64,000 nucleotides of DNA from Boseongicola sp. (GTDB taxonomy: Bacteria; Pseudomonadota; Alphaproteobacteria; Rhodobacterales; Rhodobacteraceae), in contig CP046179.1 of assembly GCA_014075275.1 (NCBI GenBank), positions 1,993,932 to 2,057,931 of the forward strand. The letters are read 5' to 3'. Positions 34,845 to 44,599 of the stretch are shown here, piece after piece. The translations under genes and the position numbers were made by a program. Numbering within the stretch: the first letter of the stretch is position 1; each line of letters starts with the position of its first letter. Under the pieces are notes generated by a model that worked only from the letters and a program-made list of their open reading frames with translations, was not told the DNA's origin and did no database searches.

Positions 34845-36145
34845 CCGACTTTTTCAACAACATCGCTCCGATCAAATACGAAGGCCTTGATTCTTCAAAC
34901 GAATTTGCTTTCCGGCATTACAATCCGGATGAGATTGTGATGGGCAAACGGCTGGAAAATCACCTACGATTTGCGGTGGCATACTGGCACAGCTTTGCTT
35001 GGCCCGGCGGCGACCCTTTTGGGGGGCAAACGTTCGAACGCCCGTGGTTCGGCGACACTTTGGAACTGGCCAAACTGAAGGCAGATGTGGCCTTTGATAT
35101 GTTTGAAATTCTCGGGCAGCCGTATTTCTGTTTCCACGACGCAGACGTGCGCCCTGAGGGTGCTGATTTTGCTGAGTCGACACGTAATTTAGAGGCGATA
35201 GTCGATTATCTTGGCGAGAAAATGGATGGCTCGAAGACTAAGCTGCTTTGGGGAACGGCTAATTTGTTCACCCATCGTCGTTACATGTCGGGCGCGGCAA
35301 CAAACCCTGACCCGGATGTCTTTGCCTATGCTGCGGCAACCGTGAAGACCTGTATGGATGCAACGCTGAAACTGGGCGGCGAAAACTATGTCCTGTGGGG
35401 CGGGCGAGAGGGCTATGAGACGCTTTTGAACACCGATCTGGCACGTGAACGCCAGCAGGCGGGGCGGTTCCTGACAATGGTCGTGGAATATGCACATCGC
35501 ATTGGTTTCAAAGGACAAATAATGATTGAGCCGAAACCGCAAGAACCTTCGAAGCATCAGTATGATTACGATGTGGCGACGGTTTATGGCTTCTTGAAGG
35601 ACTTCGGTCTTGAGAACGAAGTGAAGGTGAATATCGAGCAGGGTCATGCCATTTTGGCGGGGCATTCGTTTGAGCACGAGATTGCTTTGGCGGCGTCTCT
35701 GGGGATTCTGGGGTCGATTGATATGAACCGGAATGACTACCAATCGGGTTGGGATACCGACCAGTTTCCGAATAATGGTCCGGAGGTAGGATTGGCATAC
35801 TATGAGATTCTTAAATCGGGTGGCTTCACGTCGGGCGGGACTAATTTCGACGCCAGACTGCGCCGGCAGTCATTGGATCCGGAAGACCTGATATTGGCGC
35901 ATGTCGGCGGCATGGATGTTTGTGCCCGTGGCTTGAAAGCGGCGGCAGCGATGTTGGAAGATGGCGCTTTGGAAGGACTTCGTTATCAGCGTTACTCTGG
36001 ATGGGACAGTGAGAACGGTCAGGGCTTGTTGAACGGCGCGACGCTGGAAGATTGTGAAGCACGGGTCCGAGGGGATGGCATTCAGCCGGAACCGCGCTCG
36101 GGTCAGCAGGAACGGCTGGAGAATATCGTTAACCGCTTCGTTTAA
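34841..36145 (+). CDS. xylA: Xylose isomerase
   Basis: Converts D-xylose to D-xylulose. The 434 residues are the class II length. Catalytic and metal-binding segments are seen: [12 protein letters not shown] (active His and Asp), [17 protein letters not shown] (tryptophan and Glu region), [17 protein letters not shown] (metal ligands) and [17 protein letters not shown]. Intact, although its upstream partner xylB is truncated. Functionally it fits the GH43/ABC xyloside cluster on the other side of the IS. Confidence 0.95.
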   Translation: MTDFFNNIAPIKYEGLDSSNEFAFRHYNPDEIVMGKRLENHLRFAVAYWHSFAWPGGDPFGGQTFERPWFGDTLELAKLKADVAFDMFEILGQPYFCFHDADVRPEGADFAESTRNLEAIVDYLGEKMDGSKTKLLWGTANLFTHRRYMSGAATNPDPDVFAYAAATVKTCMDATLKLGGENYVLWGGREGYETLLNTDLARERQQAGRFLTMVVEYAHRIGFKGQIMIEPKPQEPSKHQYDYDVATVYGFLKDFGLENEVKVNIEQGHAILAGHSFEHEIALAASLGILGSIDMNRNDYQSGWDTDQFPNNGPEVGLAYYEILKSGGFTSGGTNFDARLRRQSLDPEDLILAHVGGMDVCARGLKAAAAMLEDGALEGLRYQRYSGWDSENGQGLLNGATLEDCEARVRGDGIQPEPRSGQQERLENIVNRFV

Positions 36146-36154
36146 TTGAAATTT

Positions 36155-37273
36155 TTACGCCAGGGCATCTTTCAGCGTGGTGTGAGAAATTGACGTGTGC
36201 CCGATTTGTGCAAGAGCAATGCTGGTCTCATCCGTGAGTACTTGCCAAAGTCGGTGAAGCCCCTCTTCACCAGCGGCGGCGATGGCGAATTGCAGGGTGC
36301 GTCCAAAAAATGTGAAATCTGCGCCCGCGGCATAGGCCTTTAACACGTCCTCGCCGGATCTGAGACCACTGTCGTAGAAAACCGGAAAATCAGGACCGAC
36401 TGCGGCGCGGATCTGGGGCAAGGCAACGATTGGTGAAACTGCACTTTCCAGTTGCCGTGCGCCGTGGTTTGAGACCTTAATGCCGTTAACCCCGGCGTCG
36501 CGCAAAAGAACTGCGTCTTCGGAATCTAGCACGCCTTTGACGATCAAGTTGCCGTCCCACATATCGCGCAGACGTTGCAGAGTTTCAAAGTCGGCGGCGG
36601 CGCGACTTTCGGTTCGGTCAAAGTCAAATCCGTCCATTTGGAAGTTGCCCATTTCGGGCTTGCCTTTGAACAGGGTCGACAGCGACCATTCAGGATGTAG
36701 TGCAAAATCAATGAATTGCGGGACACCGATGCGAAACGGCATGGTGAAACCATGGCGTAATTCACGCGGACGGCGGCCGACTTCGGGAACGTCGACAGTT
36801 AAGACGATGGTTTTGTATCCGGCTGCCTTTGCGCGCTCGACCAATGCGAATGTGCCAGTTCCGTCGCCGCTGAAGTAGAGTTGGAACCAGGCGATACCTT
36901 CTGCGGTTTCGATCATTTGCTCCATCGGTGTGGAAGCGACAGTCGAGACACCAAGCGGAACTTTGTATTTGGCCGCAAGTCGGGCCAGCATGAGGTCCGC
37001 GCCAGGTGCAGAAAGGTTGCACATGCCCATAGGTGCGATGCCGAACGGGCGCGCAGGGTTGGTGCCGAACAGCGAAACCGAGAGTTCGCGATTGCTGACG
37101 TTTTGCAGAATGCGGGTGCGGAATGTCAGGGCATCCAGAGCAGCACGGTCGCGCCCTGCCCCGGTTTCGTTGCCCGCCGCGCCGTCGATATAGTCAAAGA
37201 CCATCCACGGCAGTTTTCGGCGGGCCAGACGACGCGCATCGGCGCTGGAATGTATCGACGATGCGCGTCCCAT
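36155..37273 (-). CDS. FMN-dependent alpha-hydroxy-acid dehydrogenase/oxidase
   Basis: 372 residues of the LldD/glycolate-oxidase family. FMN and active-site segments are GIAPMGMCNL, VSTVASTPMEQM, WFQLYF, VKGVLDSEDAV, the catalytic-His motif SNHGARQLE (usually SNHGGRQLD) and FYDSGLRSGEDVLKA. It is the last gene of the sulfonate operon, 6 bp after comE. In that setting its likely job is oxidising sulfolactate to sulfopyruvate, the step between HpsN and ComDE. The assignment to sulfolactate is inferred from context, not from the sequence. Confidence 0.85.
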   Translation of the reverse strand: MGRASSIHSSADARRLARRKLPWMVFDYIDGAAGNETGAGRDRAALDALTFRTRILQNVSNRELSVSLFGTNPARPFGIAPMGMCNLSAPGADLMLARLAAKYKVPLGVSTVASTPMEQMIETAEGIAWFQLYFSGDGTGTFALVERAKAAGYKTIVLTVDVPEVGRRPRELRHGFTMPFRIGVPQFIDFALHPEWSLSTLFKGKPEMGNFQMDGFDFDRTESRAAADFETLQRLRDMWDGNLIVKGVLDSEDAVLLRDAGVNGIKVSNHGARQLESAVSPIVALPQIRAAVGPDFPVFYDSGLRSGEDVLKAYAAGADFTFFGRTLQFAIAAAGEEGLHRLWQVLTDETSIALAQIGHTSISHTTLKDALA

Positions 37274-37279
37274 AGTTGA

Positions 37280-37834
37280 TCAGGCTTTTACCGCTTCCAT
37301 GAAGCGATGGCGGATAACAACTGGGTCCATGGTGATGACAGGCAGCTTGATATTGCCGCTATCGCATTTGGACACGATGATGGTCATCTGTTTGCTGTCG
37401 ATGGCGGCCTGGAGAACCTTTCCAGTGTCAACATCCTGACAAACAACGACGTTTTCACACCCGCAAGCCTCGGCCACTTTTTCCAGTTTGGTTTTCTTGC
37501 CGGCATAAGTGGGCTGGTCGCCTGTCGACCCGTAGGAGCCGTTGTCGATGATCAGGAGTATATAGTTGTCAGCAACGTTATTGGCGATGGTGGGCAGAGT
37601 GCCGAGGTTGGTCAGAACAGAGCCGTCGCCGTCGATTGAGATGACGGTTTTGTCCTGCGCCAGTGCGAGGCCAAGGCCGATGGAAGACGACAGACCCATG
37701 GTGCCCAACATATAGAAGTTGGTGGGCTGGTCATCGATCATGTGCAGTTCCTGGCTTGGAAGGCCAATGTTGCAGACGACCAGTTGGTCGCGAAGGATCG
37801 GGGCGATTTCTTTCAGGATTTCAGAACGGATCAT
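37280..37834 (-). CDS. comE: Sulfopyruvate decarboxylase, beta subunit
   Basis: 184 residues carrying the thiamine diphosphate half of a two-subunit decarboxylase. Features are GTMGLSSSIGLGLALAQ and the cofactor motif GDGSVLTNLGTLPTIANN, followed by IDNGSYGSTGDQPTY. With ComD it converts sulfopyruvate to sulfoacetaldehyde plus CO2. The start overlaps the comD stop by 4 bp. In this organism the product would be passed to sulfoacetaldehyde acetyltransferase (Xsc), which is not in the window. Confidence 0.9.
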   Translation of the reverse strand: MIRSEILKEIAPILRDQLVVCNIGLPSQELHMIDDQPTNFYMLGTMGLSSSIGLGLALAQDKTVISIDGDGSVLTNLGTLPTIANNVADNYILLIIDNGSYGSTGDQPTYAGKKTKLEKVAEACGCENVVVCQDVDTGKVLQAAIDSKQMTIIVSKCDSGNIKLPVITMDPVVIRHRFMEAVKA

Positions 37835-38337
37835 TGGTCGCCGTAGCCTCCCCAGAAGTTTGCATCAGTCAGAATGGCGACCGGCTTGTTGGACATGAAG
37901 GTGTATTTCAGGATGTTATCGAGTTCCTCGACATCCTTTTGCCAATGGAAATGGTAGGTCGGGATGTTGAGCTGAGCCAGAAGCGCTTTGGTGTGAACCG
38001 CCATTTCGACCTGACAAGCGACAGGTTCGCGCAGTTCACCACGGTAAGAAATGAGCATTGGCAGCGGCATTCGGTAGAACTGGGTCAGCGTTGCCAGCGT
38101 GTTGATTGTAACGCCGATTGCTGTGTTCTGCATGATGATGGCCGGGCGCTTGCCGCCCATGAAGGCACCGGCGCAAAGGCCCATGCCTTCGTCTTCTTTG
38201 TTCGCGGGAATATGGAATATCTCGTCGCGCGCTTCGATCTCGTCAATGACGCCTGCCAACTGCTTGCAGGGAACTGTGGTGACGAACTTGATGCCATTGG
38301 CAACGAGGTCGTCGGTTATCTTTTTATCTATGTCCAC
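37831..38337 (-). CDS. comD: Sulfopyruvate decarboxylase, alpha subunit
   Basis: 168 residues, the pyrimidine-binding half of the enzyme: FVTTVPCKQLAGVIDEI, then IPANKEDEGMGLCAGAFMGG with the catalytic Glu and IMQNTAIGVTINTLATL. It starts at GTG with GAGGAG upstream. The gene is separated from the upstream dehydrogenase gene by only 39 bp and belongs to the same minus-strand operon. Split ComD/ComE genes are the usual arrangement in roseobacters. Confidence 0.9.
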   Translation of the reverse strand: MDIDKKITDDLVANGIKFVTTVPCKQLAGVIDEIEARDEIFHIPANKEDEGMGLCAGAFMGGKRPAIIMQNTAIGVTINTLATLTQFYRMPLPMLISYRGELREPVACQVEMAVHTKALLAQLNIPTYHFHWQKDVEELDNILKYTFMSNKPVAILTDANFWGGYGDQ

Positions 38338-38376
38338 GGTCGTGTGGCTCCTCTGATTTTCTTTAATTTCAATTTC

Positions 38377-39384
38377 TTAGGATTGCTTGTTGCCCCAAGG
38401 CAAAAGCACGATTTTGGGAGCGGCGGTGCGACCCGCGCGGATGTCTAGAAAGGCTTCGGCGCCATCTTCCAAGGCTCTTTGGTCAATCCAGTCCAGGGCG
38501 CCGAGACGACCGTCAAAGATGGCCTGTGCGGTGTCGCGAAAATCTTGTGCGGTATAGGTGTAGGTGCCGATGAAGGTGATTTCTTGCAGCGTCATGCGGC
38601 GGATATCGAGACCGCCTGTATCTTCACCGAGACCAATGTGGACGATCACGCCGCCGGGTTTGACGTGTTTCGATGCCGTTGCGCGGGTAAGCGCGAAACC
38701 GACGCCATCGAGGACGATGTCGAACTGGTCGACGTCGGACAGGTCGTTTGGTGCGATGGCATTCTGACCGCAATGATCATTGAGGAAAGCGCGGCGGGTG
38801 TCATTGGGTTCTGAAATAGTGACATTGCCGACGCCCTGGGCAGTCATGCTGAGAGCGCCACCAAGGCCAATGGCTCCGCCGCCCAGAACCAGGGCGCGCA
38901 TATTGCCCGGAGATCGGCCAAGGCGCTCAAGTCCCAAGCGGACAGCATGCCAGCCGCACGCAATGGGTTCGGCAAGCGATGCGCGGTCAAAACTGATATC
39001 GTCGGGGACTGTCACCAGGTTGCTGGCGGGCATGGCGACGAATTGCGCGAATGCCCCCTGTCGAGGCGGCATCGAGATGATCTGGCGGTTAGCGCAAATG
39101 TTGTCATGACCAAGTTGGCAGGCCTCGCAAGTGCCACAGGACACAAGCGGGTTGATGGTGACGCGCTCGCCGTCCCGGGGGCCGCCGGTTATGGTGCCCG
39201 CCGCCTCGTGGCCCAGCGTCAGAGGTGCCGGGCGACGGTCATCGTGACCGAGAAAGGCGTGCATGTCTGAGCCGCAAATGCCGACGGCTTCAATGCGGAC
39301 GAGATGTTCGCCTTCTCCGGGCTGCGGTTGATCAACGTCGCGGATTTCAAGCTGTTCCGGACCGGTATAAACAAGTGCCTTCAT
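38377..39384 (-). CDS. hpsP: Zinc-dependent alcohol dehydrogenase, probable DHPS 2-dehydrogenase
   Basis: 335 residues of the medium-chain dehydrogenase family. The catalytic zinc site is GICGSDMHAFLGHDDRR with GHEAAG. The structural zinc Cys cluster CGTCEACQLGHDNIC has one ligand set typical of the family, and the NAD-binding loop is VLGGGAIGLGGALS. ATG 39384 overlaps the stop of the SDR gene. In DHPS operons a Zn dehydrogenase (HpsP) and an SDR (HpsO) together interconvert the two DHPS enantiomers through the 2-oxo form. The name rests on that gene order. Confidence 0.75.
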   Translation of the reverse strand: MKALVYTGPEQLEIRDVDQPQPGEGEHLVRIEAVGICGSDMHAFLGHDDRRPAPLTLGHEAAGTITGGPRDGERVTINPLVSCGTCEACQLGHDNICANRQIISMPPRQGAFAQFVAMPASNLVTVPDDISFDRASLAEPIACGWHAVRLGLERLGRSPGNMRALVLGGGAIGLGGALSMTAQGVGNVTISEPNDTRRAFLNDHCGQNAIAPNDLSDVDQFDIVLDGVGFALTRATASKHVKPGGVIVHIGLGEDTGGLDIRRMTLQEITFIGTYTYTAQDFRDTAQAIFDGRLGALDWIDQRALEDGAEAFLDIRAGRTAAPKIVLLPWGNKQS

Positions 39385-40142
39385 TTTGCGGTGAACCCCC
39401 CATCGACCATCAGTACCTGTCCCGTCACATAAGCCGATGCGTCCGAACAAAGAAAGAGGAGTGGTCCGTCGAGGTCTTCCAATCGGCCATTGCGTCCGAT
39501 GCAGGTTTGCTGGGCGTTTCGTTCAGCGCGCTGGGGATCTTCGAAGACCGCTTCGGTAAGTTCAGTCGGGAAAAAACCGGGACCTATGGCGTTGGCTGTG
39601 ATGCCGTCACGGGACCACGCCTCGGCCATGGCGCGGGTAAGTTGGGCGATACCGCCTTTGCTGGCACCATACGCGATGCCGCCCGGAAAAGCGCGTGTGG
39701 TCTGAAGTGATGCAAAGTTTACGATCCGACCCCAACCCTTTGCTTTCATTGCCTTCACGAGCGCTTGAGAAAGAAAGAACGGGGCGGATAGATTTATCGC
39801 CAGCGTTGCGTCCCAACCTTCGGAGGTTACGTCGCTGGCGGGTTCTCTGGTGTTCAGACCTGCGGCGTGGACGATAATATCTGGGGGTCCAAAGGGCGCG
39901 GCTATTTCCTGAACGGTTTGTTCAATAGCGTCACGGTTCGCGACATCCGCCGCGACAGTGGCTGCGCCCTCGCCCATTTCGGATTGCCATACGGCCAAGT
40001 TTTCTGCACGACGCGCAACACCAACAACGCGCGCGCCAGCGGCCACCAGCATACTGGCCGCACGACGGCCAAGGCCGGAGCTTGCGCCGGTTACGCAGGC
40101 CACTTTGCCCGTCAAGTCAAAGAGATCGCCGGGGTTAGCCAT
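39381..40142 (-). CDS. hpsO: SDR oxidoreductase, probable DHPS 2-dehydrogenase
   Basis: 253 residues of classical SDR type: cofactor motif VTGASSGLGRR, HAAGLN at the NAG position, catalytic Ser in NFASLQTT and Tyr/Lys in YGASKGG, then GPGFFPTELT. It lies between hpsN (8-bp overlap) and the Zn dehydrogenase (4-bp overlap). The assignment as HpsO, one of the two enantiomer-specific 2,3-dihydroxypropane-1-sulfonate 2-dehydrogenases, comes from this context. Confidence 0.75.
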   Translation of the reverse strand: MANPGDLFDLTGKVACVTGASSGLGRRAASMLVAAGARVVGVARRAENLAVWQSEMGEGAATVAADVANRDAIEQTVQEIAAPFGPPDIIVHAAGLNTREPASDVTSEGWDATLAINLSAPFFLSQALVKAMKAKGWGRIVNFASLQTTRAFPGGIAYGASKGGIAQLTRAMAEAWSRDGITANAIGPGFFPTELTEAVFEDPQRAERNAQQTCIGRNGRLEDLDGPLLFLCSDASAYVTGQVLMVDGGFTAK

Positions 40143-41442
40143 CTGCCGTCAGATCAAAAGTCTCGTCCGGGAAATACTTGTGCAGACGAATATCGGCAGA
40201 GCGTGCATGGCCTTCCATGCCTTCAAGGCGGGAAATGCGTGCGGTTGCTTCGGCGACCGGTTTCGCTGCATCTTTTGTGGAGCGCTGCCAAGTGACGATC
40301 TTCATGTATTTGTGGACGGAAAGTCCGCCGGTGTAGGACGCCGCGCCGGATGTTGGCAGAACGTGATTTGTGCCAGCGGCTTTGTCGCCAAACGCAACGG
40401 TTGTTTCTTCGCCGAGGAACAGCGAACCATAACAGGCTAGTCGATCACGCCACCAGTCTAGATCAAGGGCCTGCACAGTCAGGTGTTCGGGCGCGTATTC
40501 GTCAGATGTCGCCGCCATTTCTTCGCGGTTGTCGCACAGGATAACTTCGGCGTAGTCGCGCCATGCGGCTTCGGCGTTCTGGCGGTTGGTTTCTGGAAGA
40601 TCGGCGATCAGTTTTGGCACGATTTGCATGACTTCCTCGGCCAGAGGACGATGATCCGTCACCAACCAGACGGGGGAATTATAGCCGTGCTCGGCCTGCC
40701 CCACCAAATCGACAGCGACCACCATGGGATCTGCTGTTTCATCGCCCAGGATAAGACTATCGGTAGGACCGGCGATCATGTCGATGCCCACGCGGCCAAA
40801 CAGGATGCGCTTTGCCTCGGCGACAAACTGGTTACCGGGGCCAACCAGGATATTGGCCTTGGGCAATCCAAAGAGGCCGAAGGTCATCGCGGCAACGCCT
40901 TGCACCCCGCCCATGGCCAAGATTTTGTCGGCGCCGCAAATGTGGGCCGCGTAGACGATGGCCGGCGCGATACCAACTTCTGGGCGTGGAGGCGAGCAGG
41001 CGACGATGCTTTCGCATCCAGCCACTTTCGCTGTCGTCACCGTCATGATGGCGCTGGCTATGTGGCTGTATCGACCGCCGGGGATATAGCAGCCCGCCGC
41101 TTTGACGGGGATGCTTTTCTGACCGGCGATCAAGCCCGGTATGACCTCGACCTCGATATCCTTCAGCGTTTGCTTTTGCGCCTCGGCGAACTTCTTCACG
41201 TTGGCGTGGGCAAACTTTATATCCTGCTTTAGACGCTCTGGCACCAAAGCAGCGGCTGCGGCGACTTCTTCGTCCGTTAGCAGCACATTGCCTGAGTAGT
41301 TGTCGAATTTCGCGGCATATTTCAGTGCTGCTGCGTCACCGCCAGCCTCGATATCGTCCAGGATGTCCTGAACAATCTCGGTGGTTTTCGACGCATCGCT
41401 TTTTGAAGTCAGCGTCGCTTTTTTTAGATACTCACGCGGCAT
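40135..41442 (-). CDS. hpsN: Sulfopropanediol 3-dehydrogenase
   Basis: 435 residues of the histidinol-dehydrogenase superfamily. The blocks GCYIPGGRYSHIASAIM, NILVGPGNQFVAEAKR, DMIAGPTDSLIL and EYAPEHLTVQ follow the HisD order, but the gene is in a sulfonate operon, not a his operon. HpsN oxidises (R)-2,3-dihydroxypropane-1-sulfonate twice to (R)-sulfolactate using NAD. The ATG at 41442 is preferred over the GTG at 41445. It follows the TRAP permease gene by 9 bp. Confidence 0.88.
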   Translation of the reverse strand: MPREYLKKATLTSKSDASKTTEIVQDILDDIEAGGDAAALKYAAKFDNYSGNVLLTDEEVAAAAALVPERLKQDIKFAHANVKKFAEAQKQTLKDIEVEVIPGLIAGQKSIPVKAAGCYIPGGRYSHIASAIMTVTTAKVAGCESIVACSPPRPEVGIAPAIVYAAHICGADKILAMGGVQGVAAMTFGLFGLPKANILVGPGNQFVAEAKRILFGRVGIDMIAGPTDSLILGDETADPMVVAVDLVGQAEHGYNSPVWLVTDHRPLAEEVMQIVPKLIADLPETNRQNAEAAWRDYAEVILCDNREEMAATSDEYAPEHLTVQALDLDWWRDRLACYGSLFLGEETTVAFGDKAAGTNHVLPTSGAASYTGGLSVHKYMKIVTWQRSTKDAAKPVAEATARISRLEGMEGHARSADIRLHKYFPDETFDLTADG

Positions 41443-41451
41443 CACACAGTC

Positions 41452-42780
41452 CTATTTATAGATGTCTGGAAGCAATGTTGTCGAAATAGCCGGTATATAG
41501 GCGATCATCAACGTTACGATCAGCATGAAGAGAACGAAGGGAATTGCGCGATACGCTATCTTTAGTATCGATTCCCCGGTTATTCCTGAAACCACGAACA
41601 GGTTCAGCCCCAACGGCGGCGTAATAAACCCGACGCCCAGCGCTGTGATCATCATGATGCAGAACTGAATTTCGTTCATGCCGATGTTGTCGGCCAATGG
41701 CTTCAGGATCGGTGCGAGGATCACGATGTTTGGCGTCGTCTCCATGACGCAGCCGGCCGCAATCAAAATGCCGACCATCATCAGGATCAGAACCCAAGGT
41801 TCGTTGCTGACAGACGTTGCAGCGGCGACAAAGCCCTGTGGAACGCCCATGATGGCAAGGGCCTGTGCCAGCGGCAGTGAGAATGCGATGATCGGAAGGA
41901 TCACACCATTCACCTTGGCCGAGCTGACCAGCATGGCCGGAAAATCTGAGAGCCTCAGTGTCTTCAGGATGAAGCCCATGATGATCGTGACGACAACTGC
42001 GGTTGCACCGGCTTCGGTTGGAGTTAGCCGACCTGAGAAGATGCCGTAGAATATGATGCCGGGAACGATGAAGGCATACCAGCCGGACTTCAGTGCAACG
42101 CCGAGGCGGGAGAAGTATTCGCCCATCGAGATGTTGCCGCCGCCTTCCCAACCATTCAGGCGGTTCATGACGATATTTGTCACGAGGATTGAGACAAGGA
42201 TCGCAAGACCGGGGATGACTGCCGCAAGAAACAGTGTCGAGGCTGAGATACCCAGAACCAGGCCGATGATGATGTAGGCGATAGATGGCGGGATCAGAAT
42301 GCCGGTACACGCACCGGCTGCAACGAGGGCACAAGCGTAGGGACGCGGATAGCCGCTTTCCACCAGCCGGTCGATGGTCATCCGGCCAACGGCGGCAGCG
42401 CCTGCTGCATCGGAACCCGAGATGGCGGCGAACATGCCACAGACCAGGACGGTGGCCGACCCAAATCCGCCTTTGGCGAATTGCGTCAATGCCTCCGCGA
42501 CATCAAGAAATTTTCGACTGAGCCCGGTTCGCACCAGCACGTCACCCGTCAGGATGAATAGCGGAACGGCGGTTAGTGCGAAGTGGTCAATGCCGTGAAA
42601 CAGGCTTTCGCCCATCAAAGACAGGGGCAACGCGCCTGACCACATCAACATTAATATGGCAGAGGCGCCGATAGCGGCCCAGACCGGAACGGCCAAGGCG
42701 ATAAGGAGGACGAAGAGAAGAACCGGACCGTAGAAATCCCAGCCAAGCTCGACCGTTTGATCAAGTGTATTCCAAAGCAT
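41452..42780 (-). CDS. TRAP transporter large permease (DHPS uptake, HpsM-like)
   Basis: 442 residues with 12-13 membrane segments, DctM family. Typical pieces: VPLFILTGDVLVRTGLSRK, AAISGSDAAGAAAVGRMTID, IPPSIAYIIIGLV and GVGFITPPLGLNLFVVSG. It is the ion-coupled transport subunit. Gene order (binding protein, small permease, large permease, then hpsN) matches the hpsKLM-hpsN layout known from roseobacters, so DHPS is the likely substrate. Confidence 0.9.
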   Translation of the reverse strand: MLWNTLDQTVELGWDFYGPVLLFVLLIALAVPVWAAIGASAILMLMWSGALPLSLMGESLFHGIDHFALTAVPLFILTGDVLVRTGLSRKFLDVAEALTQFAKGGFGSATVLVCGMFAAISGSDAAGAAAVGRMTIDRLVESGYPRPYACALVAAGACTGILIPPSIAYIIIGLVLGISASTLFLAAVIPGLAILVSILVTNIVMNRLNGWEGGGNISMGEYFSRLGVALKSGWYAFIVPGIIFYGIFSGRLTPTEAGATAVVVTIIMGFILKTLRLSDFPAMLVSSAKVNGVILPIIAFSLPLAQALAIMGVPQGFVAAATSVSNEPWVLILMMVGILIAAGCVMETTPNIVILAPILKPLADNIGMNEIQFCIMMITALGVGFITPPLGLNLFVVSGITGESILKIAYRAIPFVLFMLIVTLMIAYIPAISTTLLPDIYK

Positions 42781-42791
42781 GTCTCGGCCCC

Positions 42792-43307
42792 TCAGTCGAA
42801 GAGTTTGTCGCCTTCGTAGACCGGGCGACCGGCACGAAGATCGTTGATGTCACGGATGAATGACTGGACAAGGCGGATCATTACCAAGGCAAATCCTATG
42901 GGCACAGCCGACAAGAACCAGACCTGAGAGACGCGCAAACCGTGCGTCACCGAACCGAACTTCCAAGAGACGTGAACCGCCTCGTAGGACCAGTAGAGCG
43001 CGACCACCGCAACGGCGGCCATAACGATGTCACCGAAGATGTAGAGAAGCGCTTTTGCTCGCGGGCTGATGTATTCCATGATCACATCTATTCGAATGTG
43101 ACCACGTTCCTTCACCGCCGCAGCGGCACCGATCCAAGCCAAATATATGAACGAGTAGCGAACGATCTCTTCGCCCCAGATGGACGAATACGAGAATACT
43201 TCCCGCCGGACGACTTCGATAAACATCGTCGCGACCAACATCACATAGAACACAAGAAGCGCCCAGCGCTCCAGGTTCTTGTCTAAGGTCTTAAATAATC
43301 CTGGCAT
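42792..43307 (-). CDS. TRAP transporter small permease (DctQ family, HpsL-like)
   Basis: 171 residues, four membrane segments, with the DctQ motif region WGEEIVRYSFIYLAWIGAAAAV and the following HIRIDVIME. The start at 43307 has GGGAGGA a few bases upstream; the longer open frame to 43409 would run into the hairpin. It bridges the binding protein and the large permease. The downstream gene begins 11 bp later. Confidence 0.9.
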   Translation of the reverse strand: MPGLFKTLDKNLERWALLVFYVMLVATMFIEVVRREVFSYSSIWGEEIVRYSFIYLAWIGAAAAVKERGHIRIDVIMEYISPRAKALLYIFGDIVMAAVAVVALYWSYEAVHVSWKFGSVTHGLRVSQVWFLSAVPIGFALVMIRLVQSFIRDINDLRAGRPVYEGDKLFD

Positions 43308-43390
43308 AGAATCCTCCCGACCGGACGCCGACAATGCTGCGCCACGTAGGTCTTTCCTTAGGTTCCATCGAAAACGTTCGAAAAGGTGTA

Positions 43391-43419
43391 GAAGCGGCGC
43401 TTTGAACAAGCGCCGCTTC
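43391..43419 (-). terminator. Hairpin between DHPS binding protein and small permease
   Basis: GAAGCGGCGC (43391-43400) pairs perfectly with GCGCCGCTTC (43410-43419) across a 9-base loop, directly after the binding-protein stop. No long T-run follows, so partial termination or protection of the upstream message is likely. This parallels hairpins at 645-672 and 25946-25969. Confidence 0.6.
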
Positions 43420-43427
43420 AGTTGTTC

Positions 43428-44576
43428 TTAGGCGTCGTGGACGTAGTAACGGCCTTGCGTGCCGGCTGCTTCTTCCAGCGATGCAAATGTGTCCATGGAC
43501 CCGGCCAGCTCAACTTTGAAGCTGTCCCATTCGCTACGCTGATAGCCGCCCGCATCCTGCCATTCACCCAACTGGTCCTGGCTGAGCGAGTGGAATTCAA
43601 CGCCAGCTTTGCGCAGTTCGGCCATGGCATAGGCCCGTGCCGATGGCACCTTGGCAAGGTTCTGGTGCGCGGTCATTTCGCCCGCAAACTCGATACCTTC
43701 CTGAACGTCTGCTGGCAGGCCGTTGAACCATTCAAGGTTCATCGAATAGACTTGGCTGTCTGGAACGGCTTGCGTGAAGGTCACGTGGCTGAGGATGTCC
43801 TTGAAGCCAAAGACAAACAGCGCGCCCACAGATGGATCAAGCGCGTCAGCGACGCCCTGTTTGATCGCCGAAGGGGTTTCACCCCATGCGACCGGTGTCG
43901 GGTTGGCACCAACCATCCGGTAATATTGCTGAAGCATTGCCGAGCCAGGAACGCGGAACTTTACGCCTGAAAGGTCGCCCGGTGTAATAACGGCACCAGC
44001 GCCGCCTTTACGAACCGCGACAACGCGTGGGTCGATATTGATGTAAAAGAGCGCCTTGAAGCCTGAGGCTTCGATTTTGGGGTGCACTTCGGATTTCCAT
44101 GTATCGGACGTTACCAAGTTGGTGAAACGCTGATTGGAACCGCAGAAGTAAGGCATGTTGATCAGGTCAACAGTCGACGCAAACGGTGCGAAGTTTGACA
44201 AGGAGTGTTGCGCACACTGGATAGTGCCGCCCTGTACAGCCTGAGCCAATGCACCACCGGCACCAAGCTGACCACCTGGTGCGAGTTTCACGTAGACCTT
44301 ACCGTTTGTGGCGTTCTGAATATTCTCTTTCAGGTCGAGCTGCATGATCGGATAGCTGCGCGATGCGCCAAGAACATAAGCCGTGGCCAATGTCATGGTG
44401 TGGTCAGCGGCAGACTCGCGCTCGCGTTCTTCCGACGCACTTTGAGCAACTGCTTTTTCAGACCAAAGCATGCCAGCAGCGCCAACAACCATAGCAGCCG
44501 TAAAGCTGCCGGTTCCGGCGAGTTTCAGGAAATTACGGCGCGAGGCAGATGCCAGCTCCTTTTCCGTCTTGTCCAT
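43428..44576 (-). CDS. TRAP transporter substrate-binding protein (DctP family, HpsK-like)
   Basis: 382 residues. A twin-arginine signal is seen at SRRNFLKLAGTGSFTAAMVV, ending near EKAVAQ (residue about 45), so it is exported folded. The mature protein has DctP-family features GGQLGAGGALAQAVQGG and GVKFRVPGSAMLQQYYRMVG, with the conserved Arg in the last. GGGAGGA precedes the ATG. Together with the permeases it would capture 2,3-dihydroxypropane-1-sulfonate. Substrate inferred from the neighbouring catabolic genes. Confidence 0.9.
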   Translation of the reverse strand: MDKTEKELASASRRNFLKLAGTGSFTAAMVVGAAGMLWSEKAVAQSASEERERESAADHTMTLATAYVLGASRSYPIMQLDLKENIQNATNGKVYVKLAPGGQLGAGGALAQAVQGGTIQCAQHSLSNFAPFASTVDLINMPYFCGSNQRFTNLVTSDTWKSEVHPKIEASGFKALFYINIDPRVVAVRKGGAGAVITPGDLSGVKFRVPGSAMLQQYYRMVGANPTPVAWGETPSAIKQGVADALDPSVGALFVFGFKDILSHVTFTQAVPDSQVYSMNLEWFNGLPADVQEGIEFAGEMTAHQNLAKVPSARAYAMAELRKAGVEFHSLSQDQLGEWQDAGGYQRSEWDSFKVELAGSMDTFASLEEAAGTQGRYYVHDA

Positions 44577-44599
44577 TTGTATTCCTCCCTTGGATTTTT

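Noticed and set aside
40483-41232. Plus-strand open frame opposite hpsN
   Set aside because: Shadow of HpsN; composition (His/Gln/Asp-rich) is not protein-like for this genome.
40135-41442. Calling this gene histidinol dehydrogenase (hisD)
   Set aside because: The fold is shared, but the context of TRAP transporter, comDE and two further dehydrogenases fits HpsN and no other his gene is near.
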